Shown here: one piece after another, positions 7,287 to 15,310 of the stretch | Layout of the letters: the number at the start of each line of letters is the position of its first letter | Numbering within the stretch: the stretch's first letter is position 1 | Source of the DNA: Zygnema cylindricum | Taxonomy: Eukaryota > Streptophyta > Zygnematophyceae > Zygnematales > Zygnemataceae | DNA: 22,145 nucleotides | Assembly: GCA_037447655.1 (NCBI GenBank) | Contig: JBBHKE010000897.1 | Span: 64,001-86,145 of the forward strand | Direction of reading: 5' to 3' | Position numbers and translations under genes: made by a program | Notes under the pieces: model-generated | What the model was told of the DNA's origin: nothing | What the model saw: only the letters and a program-made list of their open reading frames with translations | Database searches by the model: none

Positions 7287-8295
7287 TGAAGTAATTTGCT
7301 CGATCTTGGTTGTAAATCTTACATATTCCAAGAAATTTACTCTCACTATTCATTAAAAAAATTGTCAGTAACGCCACAATTACAAACAGTGTCGAAATAA
7401 CACTTCTGTCCAGTCGACGTGAAATGGCATAAAAATCTTAAGACCCCTACAAAATAAAATCTGTAACGGAGGAAACGGTCAAAACAAAACAAATTGTATA
7501 CTTTTAATCATCGTACTGAACGCAATCGGACAAAAAATAGCGAATCGTTTACTTTTACTGGTCGCTTCAAAAGTTGAAATCGTTTGAAAAAAAATGAAAA
7601 TTTTGAATATGTGTTCTTGTTTGTTTTGCGATGATAATTTAATTTAAAACACATCGCCAATGTTTTTTGAAAAAAAGTTTGAGGATGGCGTGGTTGTTAT
7701 TTGAACCGATGGTTTCCAGTAATGATAGTAGAGGTGTTCTCAAGTGCTAAAGTAATATTGTTTTTTAGGATGTTGTCAATTTTGTCATCTTCAAATCATA
7801 GCCTATTTCCACTGGAAAAAAAATTCACTTTCGCAACAGACGGGCGTTCGAATAATGTACGGCTTTTCGAGCACCGACTTTGTTGTTCTCGAAGTTCCCG
7901 GAAAACCATACAATAGAACTTCCTCAAAATATTTGAGGATATTGAAGTCGGGTTAACGTTGCTTCTTTCTTTGAAAAAGGCCAACGGTAAACCCAAAAGC
8001 TGAAGAAGAAAAAACAACATCCGAACAACTATTTCTTAATTTTCGCGCGAAAAAATTGTCCAACTTTTAACTACTGTTGTCATCCTTCAAACATTCATTC
8101 TCTCTTGTATTAGTAAGTTTGAAAAACTAAAGGTTTATTTTGACGCCTATGTTTGATGACGTCGAAACGTGTGATGTGTCACAGGACACTTTCAATCAAA
8201 GTTACGTGCCAAAATTTTGGTGTGAATAAGACTTGTTTTCCAATGAGTTCTAAGAAAATCATCAAAATGGGCAAAAAGTTACAAATGCTCTGGTG
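7287..8295. other. About 1 kb without recognisable gene
   Basis: AT-rich sequence with short unconserved frames on both strands (for example 7701-7916 plus, and 7796-8020 minus, which overlap each other). No terminal repeats, RNA gene or protein motif is seen. It ends where the copia LTR starts at 8296. Confidence 0.45.
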
Positions 8296-8516
8296 TGTAC
8301 AAATAAATGATTCTTCAAGTATTTTCTAGGTCTAATAATAAAAAAAAAACAAGCTAGTTCAACTTGACTCTGAATCTCTCTCTAGTCCCCATACTTGTTG
8401 TAGTCTCTGAAAACTAGGGAGAAAAGTGGAGCTAAGACTGAGGGGAGGAAAAGGTAGGAAGATAGGGTTGAGTAAGAGTGACAAAGTCACTCTTTACCAA
8501 AAAGGTGAGTCCGACA

Positions 8517-8527
8517 AGACTCGAACC
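8517..8527 (-). other. tRNA-like B-box in the LTR
   Basis: The reverse complement reads GGTTCGAGTCT, close to the pol III B-box consensus GGTTCGANNCC. A D-arm-like GGTTAGAGAGGATGG lies upstream on the same strand (about 8569-8555). The T-arm and acceptor do not pair well, so this is not a functional tRNA. It may be a tRNA or SINE remnant inserted in the LTR, since I do not see it in the LTR copy at 13400-14467. Confidence 0.4.
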
Positions 8528-9188
8528 TTTGAGCGGAAGAGCTAGGCGTAGCCATCCTCTCTAACCGGTTAGTCGTTGGAGAACCTTGAAGTATATAGGG
8601 TTTGATAAATACTTGAAGTATCACTGTACAAAGAGTCATCTAACCGATTATATGACTTAGGGTATAATAATTACAGTTGTACGATACCTTCTACGAAACA
8701 AATGTACATGACATTTGTTTAAACGACTGACATTAAAAGCCTGTCTACATCCGACGACTCATATTCAAGCCAACATAGCGGAATGACCGAATTGGCGATT
8801 TGCGGTCATAACGTCACTAGATGACATGTGGCGCACTCTCATTGTTTAGCGGAATTCTTGGAGTACATCGCAAAAAGTGAAGTATCGACAGGCATTTACC
8901 CCTCAACCACGTCGTACAATGATCGTACAGAAAGTACTACCATTTGTTTAACTTACTATACGATACAATCCTCTAATTAGTAAGGAACGTCAGTAATAAA
9001 GGGTTTAGAGAGATGTTCTATCTTAATGATTGTTGAATATCTTTTGGTTGCATAATTTTATTGCTATTGAACTTTAACGTATAGTATCAGTTCACATTAA
9101 AGAAGGTAAAAGATAATAACCAAATAAATAATAATCTTTTTAGGAATTAGGAAATTATGAGGCGGTCGCCTCTCTCTTAGAGAGCTTG

Positions 9189-9199
9189 TATATAAAAGG
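9189..9199 (+). promoter_or_regulatory. TATA box of the LTR promoter
   Basis: TATATAAAAGG lies about 150 bp before the LTR end and 12 bp or so after the TCTCTTAGAGAGCTT block. The solo LTR has the same context with a damaged version (CTTCTATACTAAAGG). Confidence 0.65.
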
Positions 9200-9384
9200 C
9201 CAACTTTGACCTCAAATAACTAACTACTCAATTGAGGAAATTCAAAGATTTCTTTTGCGTCTGACTCAGGGGAGTCAGGCCCTCGTAGGGGTGAGGCTGG
9301 AGAAATCTGTTGGGGTTCAAACTGATGATTATTGTGGTGCAAAGTAGAAAATGTGTTTTAATAGTCTGCTAATTCTGGGGGTCA

Positions 9385-10510
9385 ATGGCGACCACAAAAT
9401 TTCAGGTTATAGGCCCACCCTCTAGGGTACCCGTATTCAACGGAACATGGTTTATCTATTTGGAAACTATGATCAAAGGTGCACGTCATGAAAAGCACTT
9501 ATGGGGGATAGTGAGTGGTTGGGTGAGGAGACCATAAAAAACACTTAGAGGTCCACCCTGGTTTCGGTGGAGTCAAATTCTCTGAAGGATCTAAAGAAAT
9601 ATAGGGGAAAGTGGAGGATGACAAAGAAGAAACTGTTGTTAATAAAAGAAAGGAGAAAGGAAAGGAGAAAGGAAAGGAGACTCTCACTTCGATCGCACCT
9701 TTCATTGCATCTGGGTCAGCTGCAAGAGCAGTAAAAACAAAGGCGAATGATGTAGAATTCTTGGACTACAACAATGAAGTAGCCAAACACCTCATCCTCA
9801 AGCATCTCACTCAAGGAGTGGCTACCCCCTATCTAATGGTAGTGAAGGCGGCGGATATTTGGAGAGTTATTGTTGATGTAAACAAGAGCGGTATAATTGA
9901 ACAACCACAACTAGCACATCAAAAGATAAGTTCATACACTTATAAAGGGGGAAAAGTGTTAGACTTCTGTAATGACTTAGCCGGACTGTTTATGGAACTC
10001 GAGAGTGCTGGAGGTCAGCTAACAGAAAAGGAAAAGGTGAACACGTTAATGATGAAATTACCAGATGATTACGAAAACATAGTGAACCGAGTACAAGAGT
10101 TGCCAAATCATAGATGGATTTCGAATTCAGTGGTATGTATGATCCTCATTCAAGAAAACACCAAGTAGATTAGTAGTGGAGGGTAGAGTGCACAGGCTTT
10201 GGCTGCAGGAACAGATTGGAGAAACCAAGACTCCAAGAAATCTTACAAGAAATTTGGAGAAGGAGGTCGCGGAAGTCAATGAGAGGGATCGGCAAGGGGT
10301 TCCCTAAAAAGATTGTGTCATTTATGTAAGAAGCTTGGTCACTATATGGCTGATTGCAACCCACTGGCCGATCTGAGCAGCAAGGAGGGATCTGAAAATC
10401 AGAATTCATGTGGAAAGAAAAAGCCATTTGTTGTAACCCAAGTGCAAGAGGATGATGTGGAGGATCTAAATGAGGAGATCGATGATCTTTTTTTGAAAGA
10501 ACAGATGTAG
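9385..10510 (+). pseudogene. Ty1/copia Gag, broken (UBN2-like core and CCHC zinc knuckle)
   Basis: From ATG at 9385 the first 50 codons (MATTKFQVIG…VFNGTWFIYL…LWGIVSG) match the start of copia Gag, which forms the particle shell and binds the element's RNA. A TAA ends this at 9535-9537. The core resumes in another frame at about 9611-10168 with SSYTYKGGKVLDFCNDLAGL, LTEKEKVNTLMMKLPDDYE, the UBN2-type segment. A stop at 10166-10168 and another frame change follow. The RNA-binding knuckle CHLCKKLGHYMADC (C-x2-C-x4-H-x4-C) is at 10316-10357 and is intact, ending at a TAG at 10508. The Lys/Glu/Gly-rich repeat KEKGKEKGKE (about 9650-9680) interrupts the N-terminal half and looks like an expansion. 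Confidence 0.88.
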
Positions 10511-10573
10511 AAGAAGAAGACATAATCATAAATTCTAAGAAGGCAAAAGTGTGCATTCGGAGATATGAGAGAA

Positions 10574-10810
10574 CCTGAGGAAGGATGGATCATTGATTCA
10601 GGTGCATCTATGCACATCTGCAAAGAAAAAAGGTTGTTTGTTTAGCTTAGAAAGATTCCTTTAGTTGAGATAGAATATGGAGATGGGAGGGTTGTGACCA
10701 CCACTTTAGTACGATCAGTTGATATGAAAGTCCAGTTAGAGGGACAAGTGTACATGGTAATCTTAACAGACGTGCTTCATATTCCCAAGCTTGATAAAAA
10801 TCTCAATTAC
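10574..10810 (+). pseudogene. Ty1/copia aspartic protease fragment
   Basis: GWIIDSGASMHIC (DSGAS at 10595-10609) is the active-site motif of the retroelement aspartic protease that matures the polyprotein. A TAG interrupts the frame at 10643-10645. The same frame then continues VEIEYGDGRVVTT, QLEGQVYMVILTDVLHIPKL, the LxDVLHVPxLxKNL block that normally ends the protease region before the integrase zinc finger. The element stops there, at LDKNL; no integrase, reverse transcriptase or RNase H sequence is present. The lost 3' part was probably replaced when the repeat starting near 10810 joined. Confidence 0.85.
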
Positions 10811-10968
10811 ATCAAATCTTCACTTGCGTACCAACTATCTACGTACGAAATCATCATGCGACATAAAGTTTATTCCCTAGCTTAATAAAAGTCTGAATTA
10901 CATCAAATCTTCACTTGCATACCAACTACCTGCGTACGAAATCATCATGCGACAAAAAAATGTTATAC
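10788..10968. repeat. 91-bp tandem duplication at the copia breakpoint
   Basis: AGCTTGATAAAAATCTCAAT at 10788 recurs as AGCTTAATAAAAGTCTGAAT at 10879, and both are followed by TACATCAAATCTTCACTTGC and CGAAATCATCATGCGACA. The unit contains both the last copia bases and the start of the next repeat, so the duplication happened after the two were joined. Confidence 0.9.
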
Positions 10969-11530
10969 TTTTTGCAAACGCCAGTTTTCTACGCCACCTT
11001 ATTTTTTAGGGTTACTATTTTCGAAAAACGAAAGTCATTTGACAAAAATAGTGTGACAAACAAAACATACCGAAAATAGAAAGATGAAAGAGAGTTACGT
11101 AATTAGATTTTTATTTTCGGTTGTATTTTTGAAAGCGCGTGTCATGTGAAAATTTTGTCAATTTTCGTTGGTTGTCCATCATGACACGTAGCTTAATTGT
11201 CTAGCATGTCGCGACTAATTTTTTTCTGTATCTCCCAACCCACCTACTTGAGGTACGTTGGTAGCTAGAAAGAAAAATGAAGCGAACGCCTCGCGGATGG
11301 ATATTTGACGGCCAGTGTTACCTCCTAGACCTTCGGAGAGTATTGGCAAGATTCTCTGTAATATTGTTTCCCGTATAAAAACAAAATAAGAGGCATGGTT
11401 TGATACATATGGTTTTGGATTTATGTAAACTACTGTTTCCCGTATAAAAACAAAATAAGAGGCATGGTTTGATACATATGGTTTTGGATTTATGTAAACT
11501 ACCCCACTTTCAGACTGATGGAATGTGACC
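10900..11530 (+). mobile_element. Harbinger-like family element, copy 1, left-truncated
   Basis: From about 10909 it matches 13152-13399 (ACTTTTTGCAAACGCCA, TTTTTTAGGGTTA, TTTTCGTTGGTT) and then, without break, 14468-14843 (TGACACGTAGCTTA, GGCCTTCGGAGAGTATTGGC, GTATAAAAACAAAATA). This continuous copy shows where the solo LTR landed in the other. The right end reads CAGACTGATGGAATGTGACC, matching the terminus of the split copy. The left end is lost at the copia junction. No transposase is seen. Confidence 0.8.
11365..11502. repeat. Perfect 69-bp tandem duplication
   Basis: 11365-11433 and 11434-11502 are identical (TGTTTCCCGTATAAAAACAA…GTAAACTAC). The related copy at about 14748-14813 has only one such unit. 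Identity in otherwise eroded sequence points to a recent event or an assembly duplication. Confidence 0.96.
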
Positions 11531-11630
11531 TTGATTGAGCGCCCTTTAAATATATTGACTTTTATAAAAAAAACCCTAAAAAAATATGTATAACAATAAA
11601 TTATTTAAAGCATAAAATCAGACTGACTTA

Positions 11631-12312
11631 GGGTGGCCTTCCATAAGCAAACAAATGGGGCTTTTTACTGACTGCCGTACTGTTTCGTACATGTCCGTAC
11701 ATTTTTTTTTTTCAAGGAAAACATCATTACAAAAAAATGTCCAAGGTTGTAGGCGTAAATTAGGACCGTCGGATGCTATTACACTTTTTATCCGAGACGC
11801 CATGTCATTAACCCTACAATTTGTTAAGACCGTGCAAAGGAGGAAAATTTTCGAAGACTGAACGTGTAAAAATAAGCGGCGTGGAAAATGGAAAAAAAAT
11901 CCACGATGACCGCCCGCGTATGTGCGCACACGTCACAAGGGCCATGTGCCTTCCGCCAAGGTGGTTGTAAATCTCCCAAAATTATCGTGTCAAGCTCCCA
12001 CCATCAAAGTTTGTCGCCGCCTTTTTGTCGTTGCGTTTTGAAATTTGGGTCATATATTTAATGCCATATCAACGAGTTATTAATTTCCTACGACGGTAAA
12101 GATATTTCCTTCGTGGGTATTGATATTGCGTTCAAACTTTGCATTCTAAGATTCTTTCAAGATTTTAAACATCTAATATTATTAACCTACGTGTTACCAA
12201 CCAGAATGAGCCACTCAAATAAAAAGTGGTTTACTGTCGCAACCTAATGGAAGGCGCTCCCTTTAGTAAAAATTTCCGCACAATTACTAAGACGCCTAAT
12301 GGAAGTCCACCC
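11631..12312. mobile_element. PIF/Harbinger (Tourist)-like MITE with TTA duplication
   Basis: The ends are GGGTGGCCTTCCATAAG and, inverted, GGGTGGACTTCCATTAG, immediately flanked by TTA on both sides (11628-11630 and 12313-12315). A TTA target duplication with GG-starting termini is the mark of PIF/Harbinger elements. The body, 682 bp, has no transposase; an inverted fragment of the dispersed repeat (about 11949-11965) and a second internal CCTAATGGAAGGCGC near 12244 suggest further rearrangement. Its right subterminal region also occurs as a fragment at 5262-5328. Confidence 0.72.
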
Positions 12313-12544
12313 TTAGAGTGAGTTTCCATCAATCGTTTCAGTAATCGTACGGCGAACTCTATGGGCTGAGTTAATTGAAGTCATCGTTTCATTGTGTCAG
12401 GTCAGTAACCGACATTTTATTTGTATGGCACACTTTGTTTGGTTCACGTCATAGATGAATACGATTCCGGTAATCTTTAAACAATCTTTGTAAATTGTGA
12501 CCACATATTTCTACCAGCGAAGGTAAAAAGTGACTCGTACAACG

Positions 12545-12716
12545 TATTGAATAAAATATGTACGGGCAGACGAAACTTAAGATTTGTAAAAGCGAACCAA
12601 AATGTCAAAATGGTTAGTGGATGGCAACAGAAGCGTGAAAAAATATCCTCCGTCAAAGATTTAATTGCGGCTTCCGATGGCCTCGCATCCTCTCTGGCGG
12701 AAGGCACATGTCATAT
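12545..12716 (+). repeat. Dispersed repeat, copy 2 (partner 6778-6942)
   Basis: Same order of phrases as at 6778-6942, and not interrupted by the TIR element: here GGCGGAAGGCAC continues to ATGTCATATGC. It provides the empty-site comparison for the insertion at 6943. The open frame across it (12547-12837) is not supported by the other copy. Confidence 0.82.
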
Positions 12717-13020
12717 GCGACGTGTACCCACTTGGTCGCGCGGTCGTTGTGGATATTTGTTCACTTTTCCACTAGGCACGATGCTATACGTTCAGGCACT
12801 TAGAATTAACCTACTCGGGTCACTTGTTGGGAACTAAAAGTGTCAGACGATGGCGAATCTAATTATGCATCTGACGGTCCATGTTTACGCCTATAAACGT
12901 GGAGAATCAAATTCGTTATTCAGTAGGCTTGTTTTTCTGACGTTTTTTTTTTGCTACGGCATTATACGAAACAGTACGACTTTCATTAAACAACAACATT
13001 TTTTCCCTAATGGAACCTTA
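12717..13020. other. Spacer without recognisable gene
   Basis: Mixed sequence between repeats. It has a phrase TCTGACGGTCCATG and a T-run at about 12940-12951. Nothing codable or element-like can be assigned. Confidence 0.4.
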
Positions 13021-13399
13021 CCCTGAGTCGATGTTCCATCACGAAGAGTCTGTAAACCACTTGTGTTGTACATTGAGTGGCACCACGTGGGTTTTGAACG
13101 GATATTCAAAATCTTTTAAATATTTTCACACCGACAAATTTCACTTCAAAACTTCACTAGCGTACCATGTACCTGCGTATCAAATCATAATACGACAGAA
13201 CTTTTGTACTTTTTGCAAACGCCAACCTTTTACGCCAACTCATTTTTTAGGGTTATTGTTTTCGAACATGACAAAATCCGTTGCCAGAAATAGCGCGACG
13301 AATGACCGTTTCAAGATTATTTTTGTAATTTTCAGTTGCATTTTGAAAAATACATGCCATGTGCAAATTTCGTCAATTTTCGTTGGTTTTCCATTGTGA

Positions 13400-14467
13400 T
13401 GTAGAAATTGATGGTTCTTTTAGTATTTTCTAGGTCTAAAATATAATGTAGAAAAGAAGCCAAGGCAATCTGCCTCTAACTCCTCTCTTCAACTCCCATA
13501 CTTGTTGCAGTCACTGAAAGTTGGAGAGGAAGCTAGAGCAATGGCTACCTACGCTATCCAGAGGTTTACGGGAAATAAATTAGTTGATTTACGGATTGAT
13601 AATTTCTTTACTAAAAGGAAAGAGGTCAAATCTAGGATTTGTTCTTGGTACCTGCCGTCCGATAAAGCCGCCGGTAGCCAATAGCCTTATCCATTACGTC
13701 TAGGACTAAAGTTACATGCTATAGGGTTTGTTAGTTATTTAAATATTGCCACGTAGGATAATTCATTTAACGACAACTGTTTACGAAATACATAGATTCA
13801 GTTATGTAAAAGTACGGATTACAGTTTGGATAGGAAATGAGTACCGCGTATTTGTTTTTTTAAACGAAACAAATATCGCGCAAGTATTTATGACGGCTAC
13901 GATTGAAATCTGCATTCAATGGGACGGCCGAGAAAAATGTCGAGATCGCGGAAGAAAATCTCGGTGGTTTGTGGTCATCGCCACATCGGATGACACGTGG
14001 CACAACTACATTGGATCGCGGCATCTCCGAGTATTACGAGACCGAATCCGGATATGACATGTGTCCACATTTAGGCCATGTCGTACAATATTCGTACATA
14101 AAGTACACCGGTATCTGTACTTTTGTGTACGACAGTGTAATATGATTGGTGCGGTACATCAGTAGATAGAGTTTTAGAGAGAGATAGGACTTATAAAAAA
14201 ATAGTAGATAGGACCCTCTCTCCCAGAGAGCTTCTATACTAAAGGTTTACTTTGACCCTCCATAACTTACTGCTCATGGGAGCAAATTCATAGATTCTTT
14301 TTGCTATCGACTCAGGGGAGTCTTGCCTTCACAGAGGTGAAGGGGGTCAGAGTTTTTGTTTGTCAGGGTGGCAGTTATTCTTGCCAAAACACAAAGGGGT
14401 CAGGGTTATCTTAAATGCTTCGTGTGAGCTGCCTACTCTGAGGACCTATAGAGGTCTCAAAGTTGCA
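13400..14467 (+). mobile_element. Solo Ty1/copia LTR, related to the LTR at 8296
   Basis: It begins TGTAGAAATTGATGG and ends CTCAAAGTTGCA, bounded by TGTGA (13395-13399) and AGTGA (14468-14472), a 4/5 match to a 5-bp target duplication. The junctions were placed by comparison with the uninterrupted element copy at 10900-11530, where CCATCATGACACGTAG is continuous. It shares the CTCAGGGGAGTC and TATTTTCTAGGTCTA blocks with the LTR at 8296-9341 but is substantially diverged, so it is not the 3' LTR of that element by recent insertion. Open frames inside (13502-13684, 13746-14057) are not supported as genes. Confidence 0.82.
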
Positions 14468-14621
14468 AGTGACACGTAGCTTATCCGTCCAGCGTGTCAC
14501 GATTATTTTTTTTTGTATCTGCCAACCCACTTCTTACAGGTACGTTACAGGTAAGGTACGTTACAAGTACGCCCCACCTCTTACATGTATGTTACAGGTA
14601 CGTTGGCAGCTTTAGGGAAAA

Positions 14622-14709
14622 ACGCCTCGCAGATGAACATCCGACAGTCTTTAATACCTCCTAGAATGCCTCGCAGATGAACATCCGATGGTCAGTAATA
14701 CCTCCTTGG
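14622..14709. repeat. 44-bp tandem duplication
   Basis: GCCTCGCAGATGAACATCCGA recurs with a 44-bp period, followed each time by (C/T)(A/G)GTC..TAATACCTCCT. Copy 1 of the element at about 11295-11335 has one unit. It lies next to a short array of GGTACGTTACAG-like repeats (14538-14606). Confidence 0.9.
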
Positions 14710-14843
14710 CCTTCGGAGAGTATTGGCAAGATTCTCTGTAATGTTGTTTCGCGTATAAAAACAAAATATGCGTTAACATTTAGTACGGATAGTCGCGGAT
14801 TTTTGTAAACTACCACATTTTTTTGACTGATGGAACTCGACCC

Positions 14844-15310
14844 TTAAATGAAGTCAATTCCGTTGATGTCCAATTCGTACGGATTTTAACCTTTTTACGA
14901 AAACTACGTAGTATTCGTCTTTTTTCATACTTTTTGTAAAATTCGTGTAAATTTCGCGTACGGCCATATACAAAAATGTATGGAAAGCGTTATCTTAGAA
15001 AATCCTTAAAAATCTTAAAAATTACAAATATTTAACAGAAATGTACAAAATTGTATGAAGGTGTACCCTAAAAAACCTAATAGTGCGGAATATCTACGGT
15101 AGCCGTACTGAAATACAAAGGAGCGTACGAAAATGTACCTTGGAAACCCTAAAAAATCCCCTAAAATAACCCTAAAATGTACGAGCATAGACGGACACTG
15201 TACGTAAGTGTAAAAATAATGTACGGGTACAAAGTAAGGTACGCATTTTATTTACTTTTCATCATCGTTTGATGCGTACCGTACGTAGTATTCGTTAGTT
15301 TGTACCGTGC
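14844..15310. other. GTAC/CGTACG-rich AT sequence, no gene
   Basis: The tetramer GTAC and extended forms (CGTACG, TGTACG, GGTACG) recur many times here, together with several CCCTAAAA runs (about 15067, 15148, 15161 and 15171). No open frame of note and no terminal repeats are seen. It may be a subterminal-motif-rich part of an unidentified transposon. Confidence 0.4.

Larger units (their letters stand above)
8296..9341 (+). mobile_element. Ty1/copia-type 5' LTR
   Basis: It starts TGTACAAATAAATGATTC, matching TGTAGAAATTGATGGTTC at the start of the solo LTR at 13400. It shares TATTTTCTAGGTCTA, CCCATACTTGTTG, AGAGAGCTT-TATA-region, AACTTTGACC-like and CTCAGGGGAGTC blocks with that copy in the same order. 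About 1046 bp against 1068 bp. The 3' limit at TGGTGCA (9341) is inferred from the CA ending and the length, and is uncertain. A clear tRNA primer-binding site was not found. It precedes gag by about 45 bp. Confidence 0.75.
13021..14843 (+). mobile_element. Harbinger-like family element, copy 2, split by a solo LTR
   Basis: A left end near 13021 (…GAGTCGATGTTCCATCA after TTA) and an inverted right end (GGGTCGAGTTCCATCA, next to TTA at 14844-14846) suggest TTA-flanked termini related to, but distinct from, the element at 11631-12312. The two element halves, 13021-13399 and 14468-14843, match copy 1 at 10900-11530 continuously. Excluding the LTR it is about 750 bp. The left terminus is less certain than the right because copy 1 lacks it. 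Confidence 0.6.

Noticed and set aside
8490-8590. Functional tRNA gene on the minus strand
   Set aside because: Only the B-box and part of the D-arm fit; the acceptor and T-stems do not pair and no anticodon arm is clear.
13746-14145. Overlapping frames of 80-103 codons inside the solo LTR
   Set aside because: They lie inside sequence homologous to the LTR at 8296, where the frames are not kept.
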